Part shown: piece after piece, positions 8,077-16,809 of the stretch
Position numbering within the stretch: position 1 is the first letter of the stretch
How the letters are laid out: every line of letters begins with the position of its first letter
Assembly (NCBI RefSeq): GCF_900128475.1
Contig: NZ_LT635836.1
Location: 386,526-450,525 of the forward strand
From: Mediterranea massiliensis
GTDB lineage: Bacteria > Bacteroidota > Bacteroidia > Bacteroidales > Bacteroidaceae
Length of the DNA: 64,000 nucleotides
Direction: 5' to 3'
Notes under the pieces: model-generated
What the model was told of the DNA's origin: nothing
Seen by the model: only the letters and a program-made list of their open reading frames with translations
Databases searched by the model: none
Made by a program: the position numbers and the translations under genes

Positions 8077-8997
8077 ATGCCAAACGACCTCATCGCCATT
8101 CTGGGCCCCACGGCCTCGGGCAAGACTCCCTTTGCGGCAGTACTGGCAGCCACGCTGGGCACGGAAATCATCAGTGCCGACTCGCGCCAGGTGTACCGCG
8201 GTATGGACCTGGGCACAGGAAAAGACCTGGCCGACTACCGCGTGGACGGACAGGATATCCCCTACCACCTGATAGACATCGCCGAGCCGGGCTACAAGTA
8301 CAACGTCTTCGAGTACCAGCGCGACTTCCTGACGGCCTACGAAGACATCCGCCGCCGGGGCATGACACCCATCGTCTGCGGAGGTACAGGGCTCTACCTG
8401 GAAGCGGTGCTCAAAGGTTACCGCCTGCTGCCCGTACCCGAGAACCCCGAGCTGCGTGCCCGCCTGGCGGACAAGTCACTGGAGGAACTGACCGAAATAT
8501 TGAAGACCTACAAGACCCTGCACAACACCACGGACGTGGACACGGCCAAACGCGCCATCCGCGCCATCGAGATAGAAGAACACTACCTGCATACGCCCGT
8601 GGACGAACGCTCGTTCCCCCAGCTGAAGAGCCTCATCATCGGCGTGGACATCGACCGCGACCTGCGCCGCGAGAAGATAACCCGCCGCCTGAAGCAGCGG
8701 CTGGACGAAGGGATGGTGGATGAAGTGCGCCGCCTGCTGGAGTGGGGCATCGCGGCGGAGGACCTCATCTACTACGGACTGGAATACAAGTACCTGACGC
8801 TCTACGTCACCGGCCACCTGACCTACGACGAGATGTTCCACGGGCTGGAGACGGCCATCCACCAGTTCGCCAAGCGGCAAATGACCTGGTTCAGGGGCAT
8901 GGAACGGCGCGGATTCACCATCCACTGGATGGACGCACGACTGCCCATGGAAGAAAAGATTGCATTTGTCAAGCAAAAACTCAAAGAGAATTTGTAA
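8077..8997 (+). CDS. miaA: tRNA dimethylallyltransferase
   Basis: A 306-residue enzyme that adds dimethylallyl to the exocyclic amine of A37 in tRNAs reading UNN codons. The P-loop GPTASGKT is at residues 10-17, followed by the family motifs SADSRQVYRGMDLGTGK and IPYHLIDIAEP. GGTGLYLEAVLKG and the C-terminal RRQ-like region (FAKRQMTWFRG) are also present. The ATG at 8077 is chosen because the -7 promoter element at 8042 would lie downstream of the upstream TTG alternative. It is followed 69 bp later by the lipid kinase gene. Confidence 0.95.
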   Translation: MPNDLIAILGPTASGKTPFAAVLAATLGTEIISADSRQVYRGMDLGTGKDLADYRVDGQDIPYHLIDIAEPGYKYNVFEYQRDFLTAYEDIRRRGMTPIVCGGTGLYLEAVLKGYRLLPVPENPELRARLADKSLEELTEILKTYKTLHNTTDVDTAKRAIRAIEIEEHYLHTPVDERSFPQLKSLIIGVDIDRDLRREKITRRLKQRLDEGMVDEVRRLLEWGIAAEDLIYYGLEYKYLTLYVTGHLTYDEMFHGLETAIHQFAKRQMTWFRGMERRGFTIHWMDARLPMEEKIAFVKQKLKENL

Positions 8998-9002
8998 ATT
9001 TG
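8995..9002 (+). promoter_or_regulatory. possible promoter -7 element for the lipid kinase gene
   Basis: TAAATTTG fits TAnnTTTG and overlaps the miaA stop codon; a TTTG lies upstream at 8975-8978 with a slightly short 16-bp spacer. It would give a leader of roughly 60 bases before the start at 9067. Confidence 0.4.
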
Positions 9003-9066
9003 CAGGAACAACGGCGGCGAAGGGAAGATTCCCCCTCGACACCACCTAACGAAAGGACAAAGAGCT

Positions 9067-9993
9067 ATGACGAAATCACCCGAAAAATGGGGGGTGATAT
9101 ACAACCCCAAGGCCGGCACGCGCAAGGTGCAGAAACGGTGGAAAGAAATCAAGGAATACATGGACAGCCGGGGCTTGGCCTACGACTACGTGCAGTCCGA
9201 AGGATTCGGCTCGGTGGAACGGCTGGCAGGCATCCTGGCCAACAACGGCTACCGCACCATCGTCATCGTGGGCGGCGACGGCGCACTGAACGACGCCATC
9301 AACGGCATCATGAACTCCGACGCACCCGACAAGCAGAACATTGCCCTGGGCATCATCCCCAACGGCATCGGCAACGACTTTGCCGACTACTGGGAGATGA
9401 GCGACGACTACAAGGAGGCGGTGGACTGCATCGCACACGGACGTCATCGGCGCATCGACGTGGGCACATGCTACTACTACGACGGGCAGAAGCACCTGAC
9501 TCGCTACTTCCTGAACGCCATCAACATCGGCCTCGGAGCCCGTATCGTGAAGGTAACCGACCAGTGCAAGCGCTTCTGGGGCGTGAAACCACTGTCCTAC
9601 TTCATGGCCCTGCTGTCGCTCATCTTCGAACGGAAGCTGCACCGCATGCACCTGAAGATAAACGGCGAACACATCCGCGGACGCATCATGACGGTGTGCA
9701 TCGGCAGTGCGCGCGGCTACGGACAGGTACCCAGCGCCGTGCCCTACAACGGCTGGCTGGATGTCTCCGTCATCTACCGCCCCGAACTGCGCCAGCTGCT
9801 CAGCGGCCTGTGGATGCTGATACAGGGACGCATCCTGAACCACAAGGTGGTGCACCCCTACCGCACACAGCACGTCAAGGTGCTGCGCGCCCAGAACGCC
9901 GCCGTCGACCTGGACGGGCGCATCCTGGACCGCCACTTCCCGCTGGAGATAGGCATCCTGCACGAAGCCGTCACACTGATTATACCGGAATGA
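9067..9993 (+). CDS. diacylglycerol/sphingosine kinase-like lipid kinase
   Basis: A 308-residue protein of the DAGK catalytic family (YegS/BmrU type). Near the start is VIYNPKAGTRKVQKRW, the nucleotide-binding loop. The hallmark IVIVGGDGALNDAING is at about residues 66-80 (GGDG at 69-72), followed by LGIIPNGIGNDFADYW, the GTGND-type motif with I replacing T. Members phosphorylate lipids or long-chain bases at the membrane. Bacteroidetes make sphingolipids, so a sphingoid-base substrate is possible, but the sequence does not prove it. A heptad-type inverted repeat follows the gene before kdsA. Confidence 0.88.
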   Translation: MTKSPEKWGVIYNPKAGTRKVQKRWKEIKEYMDSRGLAYDYVQSEGFGSVERLAGILANNGYRTIVIVGGDGALNDAINGIMNSDAPDKQNIALGIIPNGIGNDFADYWEMSDDYKEAVDCIAHGRHRRIDVGTCYYYDGQKHLTRYFLNAINIGLGARIVKVTDQCKRFWGVKPLSYFMALLSLIFERKLHRMHLKINGEHIRGRIMTVCIGSARGYGQVPSAVPYNGWLDVSVIYRPELRQLLSGLWMLIQGRILNHKVVHPYRTQHVKVLRAQNAAVDLDGRILDRHFPLEIGILHEAVTLIIPE

Positions 9994-9999
9994 AAAGTA

Positions 10000-10080
10000 G
10001 CGGTTAGTGGTGAGCGGTGAGCGGTGAGCATCCCCACTTCCTGCTAACCACTAACCTTTCACCGCTAACTACTAACCCCT
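10000..10080. repeat. inverted intergenic repeat built of 7-bp units
   Basis: The left half reads as degenerate heptads GCGGTTA, GTGGTGA, GCGGTGA, GCGGTGA; the right half carries the complements (CTAACCA, CTAACCT, CTAACTA, CTAACCC). GGTTAGTGGT (10002-10011) pairs exactly with ACCACTAACC (10047-10056), so the RNA would fold into a hairpin between the lipid kinase and kdsA. There is no terminal T run. Confidence 0.7.
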
Positions 10081-10086
10081 AAATAA

Positions 10087-10899
10087 ATGAACAACCTGAT
10101 TGAACAACTGACCCATAACCCGGCAGGCAACTTCTTCCTGCTGGCAGGCCCCTGCGTCATCGAAGGCGAAGACATGGCCCTGCGCATCGCCGAAAAGGCG
10201 GTAACCATCACCGAAAAGCTGAACATCCCCTACGTATTCAAGGGCTCGTACCGCAAAGCCAACCGCTCGCGGCTGGACTCCTTTACCGGCATCGGCGACG
10301 AGAAGGCGCTGAACATCCTGAAGAAGGTGCACGACACCTTCGGTATCCCCACCGTGACCGACATCCACACCGCCAGCGAAGCCGCCATGGCCGCCGAATA
10401 TGTGGACATCCTGCAGATACCCGCCTTCCTGTGCCGGCAGACCGACCTGCTGGTGGCCGCCGCACAGACGGGCAAGACCATCAACATCAAGAAAGGACAG
10501 TTCCTCTCGCCCCTGGCCATGAAATTTGCCGCCGAGAAGGTGGTGGAGGCCGGCAACCCGCAGGTGATGCTGACCGAGCGCGGAACGACCTTCGGCTACC
10601 AGGACCTGGTAGTGGACTTCCGCGGCATCCCCGAAATGCAGACCTTCGGCCACCCCGTAGTGCTCGACGTGACCCACTCCCTGCAGCAGCCCAACCAGAC
10701 CAGCGGCGTGACGGGCGGCATGCCCCAGCTCATCGAAACCATCGCCAAGGCCGGCGTAGCTGCCGGAGCCGACGGCCTCTTCCTGGAAACGCATGAGAAT
10801 CCGGCCGTGGCCAAGAGCGACGGAGCCAACATGCTGCGCCTGGACCTGCTGGAAGACCTGCTGACCAAGCTGGTGCGCATCCGGCAGGCCATCCGATAA
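10087..10899 (+). CDS. kdsA: 3-deoxy-8-phosphooctulonate synthase (Kdo-8-phosphate synthase)
   Basis: A 270-residue TIM-barrel enzyme that condenses phosphoenolpyruvate with arabinose 5-phosphate to give Kdo-8-phosphate for the lipopolysaccharide inner core. Family landmarks are FLLAGPCVIEGEDMA (about residues 17-31), FKGSYRKANRSR (about 52-63), DILQIPAFLCRQTDL (about 112-126), NIKKGQFLSP (about 138-147) and DVTHSLQQPNQTSG (about 198-211). Length matches the family. The start follows the heptad-repeat hairpin by a few bases. Confidence 0.96.
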   Translation: MNNLIEQLTHNPAGNFFLLAGPCVIEGEDMALRIAEKAVTITEKLNIPYVFKGSYRKANRSRLDSFTGIGDEKALNILKKVHDTFGIPTVTDIHTASEAAMAAEYVDILQIPAFLCRQTDLLVAAAQTGKTINIKKGQFLSPLAMKFAAEKVVEAGNPQVMLTERGTTFGYQDLVVDFRGIPEMQTFGHPVVLDVTHSLQQPNQTSGVTGGMPQLIETIAKAGVAAGADGLFLETHENPAVAKSDGANMLRLDLLEDLLTKLVRIRQAIR

Positions 10900-10981
10900 A
10901 CGAATAAAAAAATCGGGCGGGCCGTGTGACTTTCGTCCACCCCCTCCGACTGATACATACAGAAAACCTAAAAAATGAGTT

Positions 10982-13825
10982 ATGAGACATTTATTTAAGA
11001 AAACTCTCCTGGCCGCAGTCATCATCTGCGGCAACATGGGCATCCTCTTCGCCCAGCAGATGCCGCCCGTCCCCATGGACGCGCAGGTACGCGTGGGCAA
11101 GCTGGACAACGGACTGACCTATTACATCCGTCACAACGAAAAACCTGAAAACCGTGTGGAATTCCATATCGCACAGAAGGTGGGCTCCATCCTCGAAGAA
11201 CCGCAGCAGCGCGGACTGGCCCACTTCCTGGAGCACATGGCCTTCAACGGCACGAAAAACTTCCCCGGCGACGAACGCGGCCTGGGCATCGTGCAGTGGT
11301 GCGAAACGAAAGGCATCAAGTTCGGCGTGAACCTCAACGCCTACACCTCGGTGGACGAAACCGTCTACCGCATCAGCAACGTGCCCAGCACGGACGCAGC
11401 CGTAGTAGACTCCTGCCTGCTCATCCTGCACGACTGGAGCAACGCCATCCTGCTGGCCGACCAGGAGATTGACAAGGAGCGCGGCGTCATCCGCGAAGAG
11501 TGGCGCAGCCGCAACAGCGGTATGCTCCGCCTCTACACCGAAGCACAACCCGTCATCTATCCCGACTCGAAGTACAGCGACTGCATGCCCATCGGCAGCA
11601 TCGACGTCATCAACAACTTCCCCTATCAGGACATCCGCGACTACTACGCCAAGTGGTACCGTCCCGACCTGCAGGGCATCATCATCGTGGGTGATATCGA
11701 CGTAGACCAGATGGAAGCCAAGATCAAGTCGGTATTTGCCGATGTGAAGAAGCCCGTCAACCCCGCCGAACGCATCTATTACCCCGTGCCCGACAATGCC
11801 GAGCCCCTTATTTATATAGGTAAGGACAAGGAGATAGACAGCCCCAGCATCGACATCTACTTCAAGCACGACGCCACGCCCGACTCCATCAAGGGTACCA
11901 TGGCCTACCTGGTACAGGACTACCTGATGAGCGCCATCACCATGATGATGAACGAGCGCCTGAGCGAACTGGCACAGAGCGCCAACCCGCCCTATGTGAA
12001 CGCCGGCTGCTATTACGGCAACTTCTTCCTGTCCAAGACGAAGGAAGCCTTCAACATCTCGGGTACCGCCAAGGACAACGGCCTGAAGGAAACCCTGGCT
12101 GCCCTGCTGACGGAAGTGGAACGCATGCGCCGCTACGGCTTCACGGAGTCTGAGTATGCACGTGCCCGTGCCAACATCCTGCAACGCATTGAGTCGTCCT
12201 ACAACGAACGTGCCAACACGAAGAACGACACGTACGTGAACCAGTGCATCCAGAACTTCCTCGACGCCGAACCCATGCCGGGCATCGAATACGAATACAC
12301 GGTCTACAACCAGATAGCCCCCAACATCCCGGTGGCACTGGTGAACCAGCTTGTACAGCAGCAACTGATTCCCGACAACAACGAGGTGGTCATCATATCG
12401 GCCCCCGACAAGGAAGGCGAAGTAATCCCCACCCAGGAAGAGGTGCTGGCACAGCTCAACGGCATGAAGCAGCTCGACGTGAAGCCTTATGAAGACAAGG
12501 TGAGCAACGAACCGCTGATGAAGGAAGCTCCCAAGGGCGGCAAGATTGTATCAGAGAAGGCTGACGCCATCTACGGCACAACGGAGCTGACCCTGTCGAA
12601 CGGCGTGAAGGTCTACGTGAAGAAGACCGACTTCAAGGCCGACGAAATCCGCATGAGCGCCTTCAGCCTGGGCGGAACGAGTCTGCTGCCCGACAGCGAC
12701 AAGCTGAACTTCAACCAGGGTATCCTGAACGGCGTCATCTCGGCCGGCGGACTGGGCGACTTCAGCAACGTGGAACTGACCAAGATGCTGGCCGGAAAGA
12801 AGGTATCGGTTGATGCAGGTGTAGGCGGCACGCAGGAATACGTACACGGCAACTGCTCGCCCAAGGACTTCGAAACGATGATGCAGCTCACCTACCTGAG
12901 CTTTACCGCTCCGCGCAAGGACATGGAAGCCTTCGCCTCCTTCAAGACACGTCTGAAAGCACAGTTGGAAAACGCAGCTGCCAACCCGCTGTCGAGCATC
13001 AACGACACCATCAGCGCAATGATGTACGGCAACCACCCGCGTTACCTCTCGCTGAAGCCCGAACTGATTGACCAGATTGACTACGACCGCGTGCTGCAAA
13101 TCTATAAGGAACGCTTTGCCAATGCGGGCGACTTCACCTTCTTCCTCGTGGGCAACATCGATCTGGAGCAGACGAAGCCCCTCATCGAACAGTATCTGGG
13201 CAGCCTTCCCTCGACCGGAGCCAAGGAAACCGTACGTGACAACCACATGGACATCGCCAAAGGTATCCTGAGCAAGACCTACGCCAAGGAACAGCAGACT
13301 CCGATGGCCACCGTCTTCATGCTCTACAGCGGCGACTGCAAGTACAACCAGCAGAACAACCTGCTGATGAGCTTCCTGACACAAGCCCTCAACATGGTCT
13401 ATACCGAGGAAGTCCGCGAGAAGGAAGGCGGCACGTACGGCGTCAGCTGCTACGGAGGCCTGAACAAATATCCGACGGAAGACGTGATGATGCAGATTGT
13501 ATACCAGACCGATCCTGAGAAATTCGAGAAGCTGAACGCCGTCATCGACCGCGAAATGCAGAAGATGGCAGCCGAAGGCCCGAGCGACGAACACCTGCAG
13601 AAGATCAAGGAATACATGCTGAAGAAGTATGGCGACAACCAGAAGGAAAACAGCTACTGGGTAAACAACCTGAAGGAATACTTCTGCAACGGTGTGGACA
13701 ACACGAAGGACTATGAGGCTGCCGTCAATGCCATCACCAAAGCCGACGTGCAAAAGTTTGCCGCCGACCTGCTGAAGCAAGGCAACAAGATTACGGTAGT
13801 GATGACCGTACCCGAAAAGAAGTAA
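10982..13825 (+). CDS. M16 family zinc metallopeptidase (two-domain, insulinase-like)
   Basis: A 947-residue secreted protein with a signal peptide (MRHLFKKTLLAAVIICGNMG through LFAQ, about residues 1-25). The inverted zinc motif HxxEH is at residues 81-85 (HFLEH), in the context LAHFLEHMAFNGTKNFPG. The third ligand glutamate lies in the helix following ERGVIREEWRSR. The C-terminal half repeats the fold (TLSNGVKVYVKKTDFKADE, then GGTYGVSCYGG) but lacks HxxEH, as in pitrilysin-like enzymes in which the second half forms the substrate chamber. It probably degrades peptides in the periplasm. The gene ends 138 bp before the DUF5687 permease gene, with a heptad repeat between them. Confidence 0.93.
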   Translation: MRHLFKKTLLAAVIICGNMGILFAQQMPPVPMDAQVRVGKLDNGLTYYIRHNEKPENRVEFHIAQKVGSILEEPQQRGLAHFLEHMAFNGTKNFPGDERGLGIVQWCETKGIKFGVNLNAYTSVDETVYRISNVPSTDAAVVDSCLLILHDWSNAILLADQEIDKERGVIREEWRSRNSGMLRLYTEAQPVIYPDSKYSDCMPIGSIDVINNFPYQDIRDYYAKWYRPDLQGIIIVGDIDVDQMEAKIKSVFADVKKPVNPAERIYYPVPDNAEPLIYIGKDKEIDSPSIDIYFKHDATPDSIKGTMAYLVQDYLMSAITMMMNERLSELAQSANPPYVNAGCYYGNFFLSKTKEAFNISGTAKDNGLKETLAALLTEVERMRRYGFTESEYARARANILQRIESSYNERANTKNDTYVNQCIQNFLDAEPMPGIEYEYTVYNQIAPNIPVALVNQLVQQQLIPDNNEVVIISAPDKEGEVIPTQEEVLAQLNGMKQLDVKPYEDKVSNEPLMKEAPKGGKIVSEKADAIYGTTELTLSNGVKVYVKKTDFKADEIRMSAFSLGGTSLLPDSDKLNFNQGILNGVISAGGLGDFSNVELTKMLAGKKVSVDAGVGGTQEYVHGNCSPKDFETMMQLTYLSFTAPRKDMEAFASFKTRLKAQLENAAANPLSSINDTISAMMYGNHPRYLSLKPELIDQIDYDRVLQIYKERFANAGDFTFFLVGNIDLEQTKPLIEQYLGSLPSTGAKETVRDNHMDIAKGILSKTYAKEQQTPMATVFMLYSGDCKYNQQNNLLMSFLTQALNMVYTEEVREKEGGTYGVSCYGGLNKYPTEDVMMQIVYQTDPEKFEKLNAVIDREMQKMAAEGPSDEHLQKIKEYMLKKYGDNQKENSYWVNNLKEYFCNGVDNTKDYEAAVNAITKADVQKFAADLLKQGNKITVVMTVPEKK

Positions 13826-13832
13826 TATTTTA

Positions 13833-13957
13833 AAGCTACGAGCTACAAGCTACAAGTGACGAGCTACTGGCGACAAGTGACAAGTATGAAATGTAACAAC
13901 TCATAACTCGTAGCTTGTAGCTCGTAGCTCGTCACTTGTAGCTAATAACCAATAACT
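13833..13957. repeat. inverted intergenic repeat built of 7-bp units (AGCTACN type)
   Basis: The left part is a run of heptads (AGCTACG, AGCTACA, AGCTACA, AGTGACG, AGCTACT, GGCGACA, AGTGACA). The right part is the complementary run (CGTAGCT, TGTAGCT, CGTAGCT, CGTCACT, TGTAGCT). AGCTACAAGTGACGAGCTAC at 13848-13867 is exactly complementary to 13924-13943, so a 20-bp stem is possible. It fills the whole gap between the M16 peptidase and the DUF5687 gene. Confidence 0.8.
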
Positions 13958-13962
13958 AAAAC

Positions 13963-15459
13963 ATGAACCTGTTTCTCGAACTGCGCCGACATGGCAAGCT
14001 GGCCGACAAACGCCATCCCATGTACGACAAAAACAAATTCGGCCGATTCTGGATGTATCTCATGGCCGCCTTCTGGGCCGGTTACCTGATATTCTTCGGC
14101 ACAACATTCGCCTTCGCCCTGAGCGACGAGTCGCGCGAACCCTACCAGATCATCAACGGAGTCCTGATTATCATCCTGGCTCTCGACTTCCTCATCCGTT
14201 TTCCTTTCCAGAAAACCCCTACACAGGAGATGAAACCTTATCTCTTGCTGCCCATCCGACGCAAGCGGCTAATAGACTGCCTGCTGCTGCGCTCGGGACT
14301 GAGCACATTCAACCTCTTCTGGCTCTTTTTCTTCGTGCCGCTGGCCATCATCAGTGTGGCACGCTACTACGGCGTGGCAGGTGTCGTGACCTACAGCATC
14401 GGCATCTGGCTGCTGATGGTGATGAACAACTACTGGTTCCTGCTGTGCCGCACGCTGATGAACGAACGCGTCTGGTGGGCCTTCCTGCCGGTTGCCGTCT
14501 ACGCCGCCATCGGCTGCGCCCTGTTCATTCCCGATGACAGCCTGCTGCTCGACGGGTCCATCACGCTGGGCGAAGGATTCATTACCGGCCATCCGCTCTG
14601 CTTCCTCGGAGTCATTGTCGCCATCGCCCTCCTGTGGCTGGTCAACCGCAAGGTGATGCAGGGGCTGGTGTACAACGAACTGAACAAGGTGGAAGATACG
14701 ACGGTCAAGGTACGCAGCGTATCGGAATACCGCTTCCTGGACCGCTACGGCGAGATTGGTGAATACATGCGCCTGGAGCTGAAGATGCTGCTGCGCAACA
14801 AGGTATGCAAGGCTTCGCTGCGATCCATCATCATCGTCGTAGTGGCTTTCAGCCTCATCCTCAGCTTCACCGAAGCCTACGACTCCGCCGGAATGAAAAG
14901 TTTCATCATGGTGTACAACTACGTCATCTTCGGCATCATGTTCCTGCTGAGCATCATGAGCTACGAAGGCAACTACATCGACGGGCTGATGAGCCGCAAG
15001 GAGTCTATCTACTCGCTGCTGCGTGCCAAGTACATCCTCTACAGCATAGCCATCCTGATTCCCTTCCTGCTGATGATTCCCGCCATGGTGACGGGCAAGC
15101 TGACAGTGCTGAGTTGCCTGTCCTGGGCCATTTTCACCGCCGGGGCCATCTACTTCTGCCTGTTCCAGCTGGCTGTGTACAACAATCACACCCTGGACCT
15201 CAATACCAGGCTGACCAACCGCAAGAACATGGGAACGGGACTGCAGAACCTCATCTCCTTTGCCGCCTTCGGTCTGCCCCTGCTGCTGAACTTCATCCTC
15301 AACCTATGGCTGGGCGAAACGACAACAGGCATCGTGCTCATCATCATCGGCCTGGGATTCATCCTCACCTCGCGCTTCTGGCTGAAGAACATCTACCACC
15401 GCTTCATGAAGCGCCGCTACAAGAACCTCGAAGGATTCCGCGACAGCCGGCAGAAGTAA
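13963..15459 (+). CDS. DUF5687-type ABC transporter permease
   Basis: A 498-residue integral membrane protein. The N-terminus (MNLFLELRRHGKLADKRHPM, then FWAGYLIFFGTTFAFAL) resembles the DUF5687 family known from Bacteroidetes ABC exporters. About ten hydrophobic segments are visible, for example near residues 30-50, 60-78, 105-130, 137-158, 170-188, 205-223, 284-304, 315-332, 349-390 and 425-465. It lies 42 bp upstream of the matching ATPase gene, so the two form one exporter. The substrate is unknown; such exporters often move peptides or lipids. Confidence 0.82.
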   Translation: MNLFLELRRHGKLADKRHPMYDKNKFGRFWMYLMAAFWAGYLIFFGTTFAFALSDESREPYQIINGVLIIILALDFLIRFPFQKTPTQEMKPYLLLPIRRKRLIDCLLLRSGLSTFNLFWLFFFVPLAIISVARYYGVAGVVTYSIGIWLLMVMNNYWFLLCRTLMNERVWWAFLPVAVYAAIGCALFIPDDSLLLDGSITLGEGFITGHPLCFLGVIVAIALLWLVNRKVMQGLVYNELNKVEDTTVKVRSVSEYRFLDRYGEIGEYMRLELKMLLRNKVCKASLRSIIIVVVAFSLILSFTEAYDSAGMKSFIMVYNYVIFGIMFLLSIMSYEGNYIDGLMSRKESIYSLLRAKYILYSIAILIPFLLMIPAMVTGKLTVLSCLSWAIFTAGAIYFCLFQLAVYNNHTLDLNTRLTNRKNMGTGLQNLISFAAFGLPLLLNFILNLWLGETTTGIVLIIIGLGFILTSRFWLKNIYHRFMKRRYKNLEGFRDSRQK

Positions 15460-15501
15460 AACCCGGACAGCAAATCATTTAACACTATATACCTATAATA
15501 T

Positions 15502-16302
15502 ATGATAACCATCAACCAACTCCAAAAGAAATTCGGCGAAAAGACCGCCGTCAACATAGAAAACTATACCATCAACCAGGGTGAGATGCTGGGCCTCGTA
15601 GGCAACAACGGTGCGGGCAAGACGACCCTCTTCCGTCTCATCCTGGACTTGCTGCAGGCCGACCGCGGCAACGTCACCATTGACGGGACCGACGTCAGCA
15701 AGAGCGAAGACTGGAAAACCTTCACCGGCGCCTTTATCGACGACGGCTTCCTTATCGACTATCTGACACCCGAAGAATACTTCTACTTCATCGGCCGCAT
15801 GTACGGACTGAAGAAGGAGGAAGTGGACGAACGCCTCCGCCCCTTCGAACGCTTCATGAACGGCGAAGTGCTGGGGCAGAAGAAATTCATCCGCAACTAC
15901 TCCATGGGCAACAAGCAGAAGATAGGTATCATTTCAGCCATGCTCCATCATCCGCGCCTGCTCATTCTGGACGAACCGTTCAACTTCCTGGACCCTTCGT
16001 CGCAGGCCATCATCAAGCACCTGCTGAAACGCTACAACGAAGAGCATAAGGCCACCGTTCTCATCTCGAGCCACAACCTGAACCATACGGTGGACATCTG
16101 CCCCCGCATCGCCCTGCTGGAACACGGCGTCATCATCCGTGACATCGACAATACCGACGGCTCGGCCGAAAAGGAACTGGAAGATTACTTCAATATAGGA
16201 GTAAAGGAAGAGGAACTGGAGGAAGAACAAGAAGGAACCGGACAGTCCCAGGACGCCCCAACCTCTGAAACAGCCCAGCCCCAAACGGAGGCAGAAGCAT
16301 GA
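15502..16302 (+). CDS. ABC transporter ATP-binding protein with acidic C-terminal tail
   Basis: A 266-residue nucleotide-binding subunit partnered with the upstream DUF5687 permease. Walker A is GNNGAGKTT (about residues 34-42), the signature is YSMGNKQK (about 133-140), Walker B is LLILDEPFNFLD (about 152-163), and the switch histidine is in ISSHNLNHT. The family core ends near residue 232. The remainder (EEELEEEQEGTG then SETAQPQTEAEA) is a Glu/Gln-rich, probably disordered tail. The last codons overlap the NlpC/P60 lipoprotein start (ATGATG at 16299), so export and wall remodelling may be co-regulated. Confidence 0.9.
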   Translation: MITINQLQKKFGEKTAVNIENYTINQGEMLGLVGNNGAGKTTLFRLILDLLQADRGNVTIDGTDVSKSEDWKTFTGAFIDDGFLIDYLTPEEYFYFIGRMYGLKKEEVDERLRPFERFMNGEVLGQKKFIRNYSMGNKQKIGIISAMLHHPRLLILDEPFNFLDPSSQAIIKHLLKRYNEEHKATVLISSHNLNHTVDICPRIALLEHGVIIRDIDNTDGSAEKELEDYFNIGVKEEELEEEQEGTGQSQDAPTSETAQPQTEAEA

Positions 16303-16808
16303 TGGGCCGTCTGTACAGACTGCTGCTGCCAGCCTTGTTGCTGCTCTGCCTAAGCTCCTGCCACACGTCGGCCCCACGGCTGGACTACCGTGCCCTGGCC
16401 CGCGCCTCGGTGCGGCTGAGCATGGATATCGGGCCGAAGGACAACCACCGCCTGTACCTCACCGCCGCCGAATGGATAGGCACGCCCTACCGCAACGGCG
16501 GACATACGAAAAGGGGAACGGACTGTTCGGGGCTGGCAGGAGAAATCTACCGGAAGGTGTACCATGTCCGCCTGCCACGCAGCACCGGCGAACAGATGAA
16601 AGCTTGCCGGAAAGTGGCACGCCGCCAGCTGAAGGAAGGAGACTTGGTGTTCTTCCACAACGGAAAGTCACGAAAGAAGGTGACGCATGTAGGCATCTAC
16701 CTGAAAGACGACAAATTTGTCCACGCCAGCACCAGCCGGGGCGTCATCGTGAGCAGCCTCAACGAAGACTACTGGCACCGCTGCTGGATGCGTGGCGGAC
16801 GCCCCTAA
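16299..16808 (+). CDS. NlpC/P60 family cell-wall peptidase lipoprotein
   Basis: A 169-residue predicted lipoprotein. The signal ends in the lipobox LSSC with Cys21. The NlpC/P60 catalytic cysteine is Cys76 in GTDCSGLAGEIY, the catalytic histidine is His130 in VTHVGIYL, and the third polar residue is probably His142 in FVHAS. These enzymes cut stem peptides of peptidoglycan, typically the gamma-D-Glu-diaminopimelate bond. The gene overlaps the ABC ATPase gene by 4 bp and stops one base before the convergent amidase stop, leaving no room for a terminator between them. Confidence 0.92.
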   Translation: MMGRLYRLLLPALLLLCLSSCHTSAPRLDYRALARASVRLSMDIGPKDNHRLYLTAAEWIGTPYRNGGHTKRGTDCSGLAGEIYRKVYHVRLPRSTGEQMKACRKVARRQLKEGDLVFFHNGKSRKKVTHVGIYLKDDKFVHASTSRGVIVSSLNEDYWHRCWMRGGRP

Positions 16809-16809
16809 A

